Assembly: GCA_029960085.1 (NCBI GenBank)
Contig: JASCPG010000014.1
Location: 1 to 50,244, forward strand
Direction of reading: 5' to 3'
DNA: 50,244 nt
DNA from: Microbacteriaceae bacterium PS02067
GTDB taxonomy: Bacteria > Actinomycetota > Actinomycetes > Actinomycetales > Microbacteriaceae
The notes under the pieces were generated by a model, which saw nothing but the letters and a program-made list of their open reading frames with translations, made no database searches and was not told the DNA's origin. The number at the start of each line of letters is the position of its first letter. Positions within the stretch are counted from its first letter, which is position 1. Both the position numbers and the translations under genes were made by a program. Of the stretch, positions 34,546 to 42,080 are shown piece by piece.

Positions 34546-36015
34546 CTATGCGCGAGTTCGCGCGCGGCGCCGGGACACCAGGTCGGTGATGCCGAGGGCC
34601 AGCGCGCCGCACAGGAAGAGCCCGACCGAGATCATGCCGAACGCGTAGGCGTCGTGGTAGACGGCGATACCGTGCTCCCCCGACGCCCCGTCGCGGTAGA
34701 TCGCCGCGTAGAAGAGCGACAGCGCCACGGCCGTCCCGATCGCCGTGCCGATCCGCTGCCCGAGCTGTCCGACCGATCCCGCGAGTCCGCCCGAACTCGT
34801 CGGGATCTCGGCGAGGGTGAGGGTCTGGTTCGGCGCGACGACGAAGCCCGCGCCGACGCCGGCGACGAGCATCACGGCGGCCATCGCGTAGGGGACGACC
34901 TCGACCGGCGTCGTGTAGGCGACCAGGGTGAGCACGGCCACCGACACGAGCACGATGACGAGCCCCCAGACGACGAGCGGGCGTCCGAGGCGGCCGACGA
35001 GGTTGCCGCCGATCCACGCGCTCACGGCGCTCGCGAGGGCGAACCCGATCGACACCATGCCCGCGAAGACCGGTTCGAGCCCCACCCCCAGCTGGAGGAA
35101 CAGCGTCGTCAGCAGGAACAGCGCCGGGATCGCGGTGAAGTAGGTCGCCGCGATCAGCGTGCCGTTGCGGAACGAGGCGACCGTGAACAGGCCGAACGGC
35201 ACGAGCGGCGCCCTGCCGGATGCCGCGTAGCGGTGCTCCCACCAGACGAACAGGGCGGCGAAGGCGGCGAACAGCGCGAGCATCCACCAGCGCCGCGGGT
35301 CGTCGCCAGGCGACCCCGTCGTGAACAGGAACGGCCACAGCAGCGACACGATCGTCCCGGTGAACAGCACGAGGCCGATCGGGTCGAGGTGCGCTCGGCC
35401 CGGAGTCGCGGTGCGGGTGTGCGGCAGCAGCCAGATGACGCCCGCAAGGACGGCGAGGCACAACGGCACGTTGAGCCAGAAGATGTAGCGCCACCCGTCC
35501 TGCGCGCCGCCGACGGCGATCATGAGTCCGCCGAGAGTCGGGCCGAACGCGGTCGCGATGCCGATCGTCGCCCCGAACCGCCCGAACGCGCGCCCGCGCT
35601 CCTTGCCGACGAACAGCTGCTGGATCGTCCCGATGACCTGCGGCATCTGGATACCTGCCGCGAGGCCCTGCACGAGCCGACCGATCAGCAGCACTTCGAT
35701 CGTCGGCGCGAGCGCGCACACGATCGACATCGCCGTGAACAGGCTCAGGCCCACGATGAAGAGGGTCTTGCGCGAGCGCTGGTCGCCGAGCCGGCCGAAC
35801 GGCACGAGCGCGAGCCCGAACATCAGCACATACCCCGACACGACGATCTGCAGCTCTGTCGACGCGGCGCCGAACGCATGCTCGATCGACGGCAGCGCGA
35901 CATTGACCTTGCTGAGATCGAGGATCGTCAAGGCGGCCACGGACACGCACACCCAGAAGGCGCGCCAGCGCTGCCCGCGGTCGAGGGGGATGCTGGCAGT
36001 GGCGGGAGACGTCAT
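34546..36015 (-). CDS. MFS transporter, DHA2 (14-helix drug efflux) type
   Basis: The 489-aa protein has about 14 predicted helices. Motif A is GRLGDQRSRKTLF (about residue 75), and motif C-like GPTLGGLM lies near 160. This fits the QacA/EmrB-type drug:H+ antiporters, although the substrate is unknown. The basic C-terminus is SRRRARTRA. TAGCCT (36023-36028) ends 7 nt before the ATG. No adjacent TetR-type regulator is present. Confidence 0.88.
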   Translation of the reverse strand: MTSPATASIPLDRGQRWRAFWVCVSVAALTILDLSKVNVALPSIEHAFGAASTELQIVVSGYVLMFGLALVPFGRLGDQRSRKTLFIVGLSLFTAMSIVCALAPTIEVLLIGRLVQGLAAGIQMPQVIGTIQQLFVGKERGRAFGRFGATIGIATAFGPTLGGLMIAVGGAQDGWRYIFWLNVPLCLAVLAGVIWLLPHTRTATPGRAHLDPIGLVLFTGTIVSLLWPFLFTTGSPGDDPRRWWMLALFAAFAALFVWWEHRYAASGRAPLVPFGLFTVASFRNGTLIAATYFTAIPALFLLTTLFLQLGVGLEPVFAGMVSIGFALASAVSAWIGGNLVGRLGRPLVVWGLVIVLVSVAVLTLVAYTTPVEVVPYAMAAVMLVAGVGAGFVVAPNQTLTLAEIPTSSGGLAGSVGQLGQRIGTAIGTAVALSLFYAAIYRDGASGEHGIAVYHDAYAFGMISVGLFLCGALALGITDLVSRRRARTRA

Positions 36016-36039
36016 CGGCTCCAGGCTAGAGCCGCGGAC

Positions 36040-36106
36040 GGATGCCCGGGGCGGATGCCGAGCGCGATGCCCCGGACAGATGCCGCGCGGCCGCGGTCAG
36101 GATGCC
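36040..36106. repeat. Cluster of GGATGCC/GATGCC motifs
   Basis: Three GGATGCC (36040, 36053, 36100) and two GATGCC (36066, 36079), all in the same orientation, occur at 13-21-nt spacing between the MFS gene and the end of the DUF2277 gene. This is the densest run of the window-wide heptamer. Confidence 0.7.
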
Positions 36107-36411
36107 GCGCGCGCCGCCTTCTTCTCGCTCTGGAACGCCCGCAGCGCCTCGTACCGGTCCGCGGAGCGGGCGCGCGCCTTCGCGGCCTCGTCATCGCGGT
36201 TCTTCGGCGGTGCGACCGCCACGAGATCGTTCAGGAGGTGCTGCGTCGCGTGCGCGATCTCGGCGACGGCCCGGTCGAAGGCCGCCTGATTGGCCTTCGA
36301 GGGTTTGGTCGTGCCGGCGATCTTCCGCACGTACTGGAGGGCCGCCGCGTGCACTTCGTCGTCCGTCGCGGCCGGCTCGAAATTGTGAAGGGTGTGGATG
36401 TTCCGGCACAT
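36097..36411 (-). CDS. DUF2277 domain-containing protein
   Basis: The 104-aa protein begins MCRNIHTLHNFEPAATDDEV, the typical start of the DUF2277 family, followed by AALQYVRKIAGTTKPSKAN. It is helical and basic at the C-terminus (QSEKKAARAAS). The function is unknown. TACGGT (36419-36424) ends 7 nt before the ATG, supporting this start over the longer upstream frame that would run through the divergent hydrolase gene. Confidence 0.88.
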   Translation of the reverse strand: MCRNIHTLHNFEPAATDDEVHAAALQYVRKIAGTTKPSKANQAAFDRAVAEIAHATQHLLNDLVAVAPPKNRDDEAAKARARSADRYEALRAFQSEKKAARAAS

Positions 36412-36418
36412 GGCCTTC

Positions 36419-36458
36419 ACCGTACGCTCAGGCTCGCACGGCGACCAGGTCCTAGCCT
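36419..36458. promoter_or_regulatory. Back-to-back leaderless promoters
   Basis: TACGGT on the minus strand (36424-36419) serves the DUF2277 gene, and TAGCCT on the plus strand (36453-36458) serves the hydrolase gene. Each is 7 nt from its ATG. Only 28 bp lie between the two boxes, so the -35 regions must overlap. Confidence 0.55.
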
Positions 36459-36465
36459 CGAGAGC

Positions 36466-37368
36466 ATGGTCCCGGATGACTTCTCCGCCGCCGCCGACAA
36501 CGTCACCGGGGTCGCGCGCGACGCCGCGGACGCTCTGGCGGATGCCGCGGGCGAGGCCGTCGACACCGCCGCGCAAGCCGTCGACGCTGCGATCGACGAG
36601 CTCACGGGAGTCCCGACGCGCGACGGCGCGATCGAGGAGTTCACCCATGATCGATCGACCCTCATCGCCGAGCGGCGCGGGCGCGACGGGTCCACCGCCA
36701 CCCTCGTGCTCGTCCACGGCATCGGCATGGGGCGGAAGGTCTTCGCCGATCTCGTCCGACGCTTCGACGACGATTCACTCGTCGTCGCGGTGGATCTTCC
36801 GGGGTATGGCGAGGCGCCCGAACCTGCGCGCACCCCGACGATCGAGCGTATGGCCGATCTCGTGGCGGCATACCTGCGCCGGCTCAATCGCGGCCCGGTG
36901 ATCCTCCTCGGGCACTCCATGGGAACCCAGGTCGTGACGGAGGTCGCCGTGCGGCATCCCGACGTCGTCGGCCGCCTCGTCCTCGTCGCTCCGACTGTCG
37001 ATCGCCGTCACCGCCATGCGTTCACCCAGCTCGTCCGGCTCGGTCGCGACCTCTTCGGCGAGAGCGGCAAGGTGCTTCTGCTCGGCACCCGCGAGTATCT
37101 GCGCACAGGGCCGAATCTGCGGCGCAAGATGACCGCGATGCTCGTCCACCGGCCCGAGGATGCCTACCCGCGCATCACCGCGCCGACGCTCGTCATCCGC
37201 GGCGAGCTCGACGCGGTGGTGCCGCAGGAGTGGTTCGACGAGGTCGCCGCCGCGATTCCCGTCGCGACGACGTTCGTCGTCGAAGGCCACCACCACGAGA
37301 CGCTCATCCGCACGGCCGAGCCCGTCGCCGACGAGCTGCGCCGCTGGCTCGAGAAGACGCAGGACTGA
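36466..37368 (+). CDS. Alpha/beta hydrolase with helical N-terminal extension
   Basis: The 300-aa protein starts with an Ala-rich amphipathic stretch (about residues 5-45) before the hydrolase fold. It has VLVHGIGMGRKVF (about 81-93), nucleophile elbow LLGHSMGTQ with Ser near residue 151, acid in VIRGELDAVVP (about 246), and His in VEGHHHETL (about 275). The substrate is unknown. The start is set by the TAGCCT box 7 nt upstream. Confidence 0.85.
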   Translation: MVPDDFSAAADNVTGVARDAADALADAAGEAVDTAAQAVDAAIDELTGVPTRDGAIEEFTHDRSTLIAERRGRDGSTATLVLVHGIGMGRKVFADLVRRFDDDSLVVAVDLPGYGEAPEPARTPTIERMADLVAAYLRRLNRGPVILLGHSMGTQVVTEVAVRHPDVVGRLVLVAPTVDRRHRHAFTQLVRLGRDLFGESGKVLLLGTREYLRTGPNLRRKMTAMLVHRPEDAYPRITAPTLVIRGELDAVVPQEWFDEVAAAIPVATTFVVEGHHHETLIRTAEPVADELRRWLEKTQD

Positions 37369-37409
37369 CCGGCGCGCGAGCCCGAGGGGGTCGGCGACCT
37401 GACCGCGCC

Positions 37410-37709
37410 TCAGCCGACCGAGCGCTGCGCGAGCAGGGCGCTATGCGACGGGTTCCGGTCGAACCAGTCGGCGACGTACCAGCACACCGGGCTCACCGCG
37501 CGATCTCCGCGCTCCTCGAGGTCGGCGACGGCGCGCGCGACGAGTTCGCCCGCGTAGCCGTGCCCCCGGAAGGTCGGGATCGTGTAGGCGCGCGTGAGCG
37601 CCATCGTGCGGCCGTCGTCGCGGTAGTCGAGCACGCTCACGAGGTCGTCGCCCTTGTGGAGAGTGAAGCGCGAGGCATCCGTCTCGTTCGCGAAGGTGAA
37701 CTCGGTCAT
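37410..37709 (-). CDS. Small GNAT-type N-acetyltransferase (YidJ-like)
   Basis: The 99-aa protein is a compact GNAT. It has the acetyl-CoA loop FRGHGYAGELV (about residues 48-58) preceded by LTRAYTIP, and ends with the CWYVADWFDRNP region typical of the short YidJ-type group. The substrate is unknown. Its ATG overlaps the stop of the P-loop gene by ATGA. A TAGCGT box (37716-37721) 6 nt upstream might give an internal leaderless start. Confidence 0.85.
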   Translation of the reverse strand: MTEFTFANETDASRFTLHKGDDLVSVLDYRDDGRTMALTRAYTIPTFRGHGYAGELVARAVADLEERGDRAVSPVCWYVADWFDRNPSHSALLAQRSVG

Positions 37710-38299
37710 CCTTCTACGCTACGCCGCTCCGGCGCGCCGGGCTCCAGCGACGCGAGCCACGCGTCCACGGCGCGCTGGCCGCGCAGCTGGACGATCGCCT
37801 CGCCGTGGGCGATCGCACCCTGCAGGCGCTCGCGCACACGCGGATAGGACGTCCACGCCCACCGCATGATGTTCTGCTCGGGCGCCCAGCGCAGCCACGA
37901 CGAGATGCGCTCGCGGTTGCCGTGCCACAGCTCCTCTCGCAGGATGCCGCGGCGCACCGTCCGCGCGATGATGCGCCGCATCACGACGTGGCGGGGGTGG
38001 TCGACCCAGACCATGACGTCCGCACCGCCTGGAGTGCCCGGAGAGAGCAGCCCGTCGAGCCTGCTCGTCCAGTTGCCGTCGGCGACCCACCCCTCCGGGT
38101 GCGCGGCGATGAAGTCGTCGACGAGCACACGCGCCTCATCGAGATCACGGTGCGTCCACCCGGCATCCCAGAACACGGCGTCGAGGTCGAGCCGCGCAAG
38201 ACCGGTGCGCTCGGCCACCCGCATCGCGAGGTGCGATTTGCCGGAGCCGGATGCCCCGACGATGCGGATACGGCGCGGGGAGTGCGGCGGTTGCGGCAT
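37706..38299 (-). CDS. P-loop kinase-like protein (adenylate-kinase/topology-modulation type)
   Basis: The 197-aa protein has an N-terminal Walker A VGASGSGKSHLAMRVAE (about residues 13-29), followed by LDLDAVFWDAGWTHRD and WVADGNW, the pattern of AAA/FlaR-type nucleoside-kinase-like proteins. An Arg-rich stretch near 110-125 (RRIIARTVRRGI) could be a lid. The target is unknown. The ATG at 38299 is chosen over one 14 codons upstream since CAGAAT ends 6 nt before it and the P-loop then sits near the usual position. Confidence 0.78.
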   Translation of the reverse strand: MPQPPHSPRRIRIVGASGSGKSHLAMRVAERTGLARLDLDAVFWDAGWTHRDLDEARVLVDDFIAAHPEGWVADGNWTSRLDGLLSPGTPGGADVMVWVDHPRHVVMRRIIARTVRRGILREELWHGNRERISSWLRWAPEQNIMRWAWTSYPRVRERLQGAIAHGEAIVQLRGQRAVDAWLASLEPGAPERRSVEG

Positions 38300-38376
38300 C
38301 CGTCCATTCTGCCGAAGGTGCGGGACTGAGCACTCTGTCATATTGCGTCATGTCGTCCCGGCCGAGACAGCGCAGT

Positions 38377-38406
38377 TTGACACATACGGACCCCGTTCGT
38401 CATAAT
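38377..38406 (+). promoter_or_regulatory. Near-consensus promoter of the Cys leader
   Basis: TTGACA (38377-38382) and CATAAT (38401-38406) are 18 nt apart, the best sigma-70-type promoter in the window. CATAAT ends 7 nt before the ATG at 38414, so the mRNA would begin at or next to that start codon. Confidence 0.8.
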
Positions 38407-38413
38407 CGGCCAC

Positions 38414-38512
38414 ATGACTGACAACGCACGCACTCTGTCCGCCCGGGAGGCGAACGGAACTGCCGGCATCATGATGCCGCGCGTTGCCATGTGCTGTCGA
38501 ATGTGTATCTGA
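38414..38512 (+). CDS. Leaderless 32-aa leader peptide ending MCCRMCI
   Basis: The ORF begins at the predicted transcription start and ends MPRVAMCCRMCI followed by TGA: three Cys in the last five residues, in a proteome where Cys is rare. This matches the logic of cysteine-sensing leader peptides described in mycobacteria, where ribosome stalling on Cys codons controls the next gene. The next ORF starts 208 nt later and is in the same frame. Alternative in-frame ATGs at 38471 and 38474 would give a 13- or 12-aa peptide. That it is a regulator is inference. Confidence 0.5.
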   Translation: MTDNARTLSAREANGTAGIMMPRVAMCCRMCI

Positions 38513-38719
38513 CGGTCATCCCCGCCGGGTCAGCCCTCCGCCTCTGAATCGGAGCAGGCGACCCCCGAGTCACCGCACGCCTCCGCCCACGACGCGGATC
38601 TCGGATGCCTCGCACACCGGCCCACCTCGCTCCTCTTCCGCGAAGGCCGCTTCCGCAGCACACGCTCGAACCCGCTCCAGGCGATCAGCCCGGGTTCCGC
38701 CCCCGAAGGACCTCTTCTC

Positions 38720-39430
38720 ATGTCGACCACCGCCCTCCTCGCCCAGCCCACCGTCCGCACCACCCGTCACCTGCACGCGGTGGAGGATGCGGCGTCGCCC
38801 GCCGTGCCGCCGCTCGTCGCAGCCGGCACGAACGCGCCGCGCGGCTTCGCCCTGTACGTCGGCCTCGACGAGCTCAAGGCCGCCGCCGACGGCGTCTCGC
38901 TCTCGACGCTCGTGTCGGCGCTGCGCCGCACGATCTCCGAGCTCGCCCCGCACGCCGAGACCTACGCGACCGTCGCCCTCGCCCCCGCCCACGCCGGCGG
39001 TCGCGATGTCGACGTCGTGCGCCTGGCCCTCCACGAGCCGAGCGCTGTCGCCCGCACGAAGGCCGACGAGCCCGACCCGGACCACGCCGCCGGCGGCGTC
39101 ACGATCGACATCTCGCGCCGCCGCGTGCACATCGACGGCGAGGGCGCAGCCCTGACCTTCAAGGAGTTCGAGCTGCTGCAGTACCTCGTGCTGCGCGAAG
39201 GCCGCACGATCGAGCGCACCGAGCTCGTCTCGTCGCTGTGGAGCCACGCGGACGACGGCGAGGCGCCCGGCGAGCGCACGATCGACGTGCACGTGCGGCG
39301 CCTGCGCGCCAAGCTCGGCCGCTACGAGGACATCGTGCGCACCGTGCGCGGCATCGGTTACCGCTTCGACCGGCACGCCGACGTCGTGATCCGGTTCGGC
39401 CACGGCACCCCGTCGCCCGACCGTCTCTGA
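38720..39430 (+). CDS. Winged-helix (OmpR-type) transcriptional regulator without receiver domain
   Basis: The 236-aa protein has a C-terminal OmpR/PhoB winged helix (about residues 130-220: LTFKEFELLQYLVLREGRTI, then RTIDVHVRRLRAKLG and the wing VRTVRGIGYRF). The first 125 residues are not a phospho-receiver: no acidic cluster or DxxxP-type site is visible. They hold a possible alpha-beta domain (FALYVGLDELKAAADGVSL). A GAAGGA site lies 10 nt before the ATG. The long Cys-leader transcript precedes it, so expression may respond to cysteine or sulfur supply. Confidence 0.82.
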   Translation: MSTTALLAQPTVRTTRHLHAVEDAASPAVPPLVAAGTNAPRGFALYVGLDELKAAADGVSLSTLVSALRRTISELAPHAETYATVALAPAHAGGRDVDVVRLALHEPSAVARTKADEPDPDHAAGGVTIDISRRRVHIDGEGAALTFKEFELLQYLVLREGRTIERTELVSSLWSHADDGEAPGERTIDVHVRRLRAKLGRYEDIVRTVRGIGYRFDRHADVVIRFGHGTPSPDRL

Positions 39431-39508
39431 CGCTCCCCTCGCCCGGCGGCCCCGCCCGGCGCCCGCGCCGATCCGCGCCGTGTCAGGACCGTGACGTAGG
39501 GTGACGGC

Positions 39509-40510
39509 ATGAGCGCGGGGGTGGATGCCAGGGCGGACGCCGCCGTGGATGCCGCCTCGCGTACCCGGGCATCCCGACTGCGCGACCCGCACCCGGCACC
39601 GGGCCGCCCCATCGAGACGGAGTACCGCCCGCGGGCCGCGATCGACGCGCACCGTGCGATCGCTCTGCAGCAGCGCGGCACGCACGACCCCGCGCAGACG
39701 AGCGTCGGCGGCGTCATCTGGCGTGCCAGCCGCACGCCGATGGGCGTCGCGACCCTCGCGATCCGGGTCGAGCGCACCCGCATCCGCGCCGCGGCGTGGG
39801 GCCCGGGAGCCGAATGGGCCCTCGATCAGCTGCCGCGCTTGTGCGGTGCGGACGACGACCCGACCGGCTTCGACCCCCGCCATCACGCCCTCGTCGCCGA
39901 GGTGCACCGCCGCCACGCCGACCTGCGCCTCGGGCGCACGGACCTTGTCTTCGATGCCCTCGCGAGTGCGATCTTCGAACAGAAGGTGACCGGCCTGCAG
40001 GCGTTCGGCGCGTGGCGGATGATCCTCACGTGGTGCGGCGAGCGCGCGCCCGGACCGACACCGTGGCCGATGTTCGCTCCGCCCGAGCACTGGCAGCGCG
40101 TCCCCAGCTGGACCTGGCATCGTGCCGGGCTCGAGCCGCCCCAATCGCGGACGATCGTCGAGGCCGCCCGGCGACGGGCATCCATCGAGCAGGCGAGCAC
40201 CGTCGCGCACACCCCCGACGAACGCGACGGCGTCTTCACGAGCCTGCGCGGGGTGGGGCCGTGGACGAGTGCGGAAGCGCGCATCCGCGCGTTCGGCGAC
40301 CCCGACGCCGTGAGCGTCGGCGACTACCACCTCGCCCATCAGGTCGGCTATGCGCTGACCGGCCACCGCGTCGACGATGACGGCATGGTGGAACTCCTCG
40401 AACCCTGGCGCGGGCATCGCCAGCGGGTCATCCGCCTGCTCGGCCTGTCGGGTGTGTTCGAACCGCGCCGCGGGCCGCGGCTCGCCCCCGAGGACCACCG
40501 CTCGCGCTGA
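39509..40510 (+). CDS. DNA-3-methyladenine glycosylase/AlkA-type HhH-GPD protein
   Basis: The 333-aa protein carries the helix-hairpin-helix of base-excision glycosylases, LRGVGPWTSAEARIRAFGDP (about residues 247-266). The catalytic Asp is in SVGDYHLAHQVG (about 270-281), and an IFEQKVTGLQA helix lies near 154. It would remove alkylated bases. There is no iron-sulfur cluster motif. The N-terminal 30 residues are extra. TAGGGT ends 6 nt before the ATG. Confidence 0.87.
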   Translation: MSAGVDARADAAVDAASRTRASRLRDPHPAPGRPIETEYRPRAAIDAHRAIALQQRGTHDPAQTSVGGVIWRASRTPMGVATLAIRVERTRIRAAAWGPGAEWALDQLPRLCGADDDPTGFDPRHHALVAEVHRRHADLRLGRTDLVFDALASAIFEQKVTGLQAFGAWRMILTWCGERAPGPTPWPMFAPPEHWQRVPSWTWHRAGLEPPQSRTIVEAARRRASIEQASTVAHTPDERDGVFTSLRGVGPWTSAEARIRAFGDPDAVSVGDYHLAHQVGYALTGHRVDDDGMVELLEPWRGHRQRVIRLLGLSGVFEPRRGPRLAPEDHRSR

Positions 40511-40520
40511 AGCCACTCCA

Positions 40521-40549
40521 TTGCGCGTGTCCGAGGTGAGGTTCACACT
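40521..40549 (+). promoter_or_regulatory. Candidate promoter of the VOC gene
   Basis: TTGCGC and CACACT are separated by 17 nt, and CACACT ends 6 nt before the ATG at 40556. A GAGGTGAGG element overlaps it and could instead act as a ribosome site for a GTG at 40550. Confidence 0.4.
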
Positions 40550-40555
40550 GTGCGC

Positions 40556-40990
40556 ATGACAGTGACGCTCAACCCCTATGTGAACCTTCGCGGCACCGCC
40601 CGCGAGGCCCTCGAGTTCTACCACTCCGTGCTCGGCGGCACGCTGCAGGTGATGACGTTCGCCGACTATCCCGACATGGCCCCTCCCGGCGAGGAGCATC
40701 TCGTCATGCACGGTCAGCTGGAGACAAGCGACGGACTCACCCTCATGGTCTCGGACGTCCCGAGCACGATGCCGTCCGCGCCACCCGCGGGTTTCGCCGT
40801 GTCGATCAGCGGCGACGAGGGCGAACGTCTGCGGGGCTATTGGGACGGCCTGTCGGCGGGAGGCACCGTGACCGCTCCGTATGAGACACCGCCATGGGAT
40901 GCCACGGGCGGCGCGTTCGGGATGTTCACGGACCGCTTCGGTGTCGACTGGATGATCTCCTACTCGGTGCCGCCTACGATCGAGTCATGA
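40556..40990 (+). CDS. PhnB-like VOC family protein
   Basis: The 144-aa protein begins TVTLNPYVNLRGTAREALEF and has two beta-alpha-beta-beta-beta repeats. The FGMFTDRFGVDWMISY end is typical of the PhnB/DUF3332-type glyoxalase-fold group. The reaction is unknown. The GTG two codons upstream (40550) is also possible. The gene ends in an ATGA overlap with the next, so the two are coupled. Confidence 0.88.
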   Translation: MTVTLNPYVNLRGTAREALEFYHSVLGGTLQVMTFADYPDMAPPGEEHLVMHGQLETSDGLTLMVSDVPSTMPSAPPAGFAVSISGDEGERLRGYWDGLSAGGTVTAPYETPPWDATGGAFGMFTDRFGVDWMISYSVPPTIES

Positions 40991-41235
40991 CGCTGCCCGA
41001 GGACGACCTGCCCGCGGAAGAGAAGACCGGCTGGCCGCGCGGGCGGTGGGGGTGGGTGTTCGGCAGCGTCGCACTCCTCGTCGTCGGCGTCATCGTCGGC
41101 GCAGTGCTCGGCAGCATTCTGCTGGGGCTTTTCATCGCGCTCATCATCTCCGGTGGGTGGCTCCTCGCGTACGAGTCGTGGCGGGGTCGCAACCCGCAGT
41201 TGGATGACCCGTGGGACGACGGCGCCCAGCTCTGA
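40987..41235 (+). CDS. Small two-helix membrane protein
   Basis: The 82-aa protein has an acidic N-terminus and two adjacent Val/Leu/Ile-rich membrane helices (about residues 24-58, with Gly-rich GVIVGAVLGSILLGL). It ends with a short Asp/Trp-rich tail. I recognise no family. Its ATG overlaps the VOC gene stop, so it is expressed with it. Confidence 0.65.
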   Translation: MTLPEDDLPAEEKTGWPRGRWGWVFGSVALLVVGVIVGAVLGSILLGLFIALIISGGWLLAYESWRGRNPQLDDPWDDGAQL

Positions 41236-41386
41236 CAACCGGCGCCGCCCGGCGCTGAGGAGCGTCGCGGCCCCGTCTCACGCGTCCGCCGACGCGAGGC
41301 TCTGACGGCGTCCGCCGGGCTCCCGTTCGCGCCCTGTCGCCGGAAGCCCGCGCGGAATCGGCAGCCGCGCCCCTACGATGTCAGCC

Positions 41387-42070
41387 ATGGTCCTCCCCTA
41401 CCGCACGCTGTCCTTCGCGTACCGGGCTCTGGCATCCTTCGTCATCCTGCTCGGGATCGCGCGGGTCTCGGGCCTGTGGACCGCGACGCCCACGTGGTCC
41501 GCATTCCTCTACTACACGGTGCTGAGCAACGTGCTCTGCCTCGTCTGGATGGTGTGGTCGGCCGTCTATACGGTCCGCGACGCACAGCGGAAGGGATGGG
41601 ACGGATTCTCGACGCCCTCGGCCCGCGGCGCCGCCGCCGTCATGATGGCGATCACGGTGACGATGCTCATCTACCTGTTCGTCCTCGCTCCCGGCCTGTT
41701 CACCCAACCGGGCGCGTACGAGCCGTTCACTCTCACCGACAACCTCGTGCACATCATCACGCCCGTCCTCGTGATCGTCGACTGGCTGCTGTTCGTCCCG
41801 AAGGGCCGGCTGGTCTGGTACGACCCGATCCTGTGGGCGACGATCCCGTACTCCTACCTCGCGTTCGCCTTCATCTACAGCGCGCTGGGTGGTCGGTTCG
41901 CCGGAGGAACGACGGTGCCGTATCCGTTCATGAATGTCGAGACGAACGGCCTCGGCGGCGTCGTCCTGTGGATCGCGGGGCTCACTGTCGCGCTCCTCGC
42001 CGTGGGGTACCTGTTCTACGGGCTCGACCGCGTGCTCACGCGGGCCCGTCCGCGCACCTATCGCGCGTGA
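41387..42070 (+). CDS. Pr6Pr family membrane protein
   Basis: The 227-aa protein has about six predicted helices with conserved loops: FLYYTVLSNVLCLVWMVWS (about 42-60), LTDNLVHIITPVLVIVDWLLF (about 118-137) and YPFMNVETNGLGG (about 180-192). This is the Pr6Pr family pattern. The function is unknown. The ATG at 41387 is chosen because TACGAT (41374-41379) ends 7 nt upstream; an ATG three codons earlier would overlap that box. Confidence 0.85.
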   Translation: MVLPYRTLSFAYRALASFVILLGIARVSGLWTATPTWSAFLYYTVLSNVLCLVWMVWSAVYTVRDAQRKGWDGFSTPSARGAAAVMMAITVTMLIYLFVLAPGLFTQPGAYEPFTLTDNLVHIITPVLVIVDWLLFVPKGRLVWYDPILWATIPYSYLAFAFIYSALGGRFAGGTTVPYPFMNVETNGLGGVVLWIAGLTVALLAVGYLFYGLDRVLTRARPRTYRA

Positions 42071-42080
42071 CGCGCAGCGA

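Noticed and set aside
34654..36465. Upstream extension of the 36466 hydrolase frame
   Set aside because: The frame runs antisense through the MFS and DUF2277 genes; the hydrolase start is fixed by its promoter box and domain boundary.
38510..38719. Selenocysteine or other stop read-through joining the Cys leader to the regulator
   Set aside because: An open frame of 69 codons is expected by chance about a quarter of the time at this GC. No recoding hairpin is evident directly after the TGA, and the regulator has its own ribosome site.
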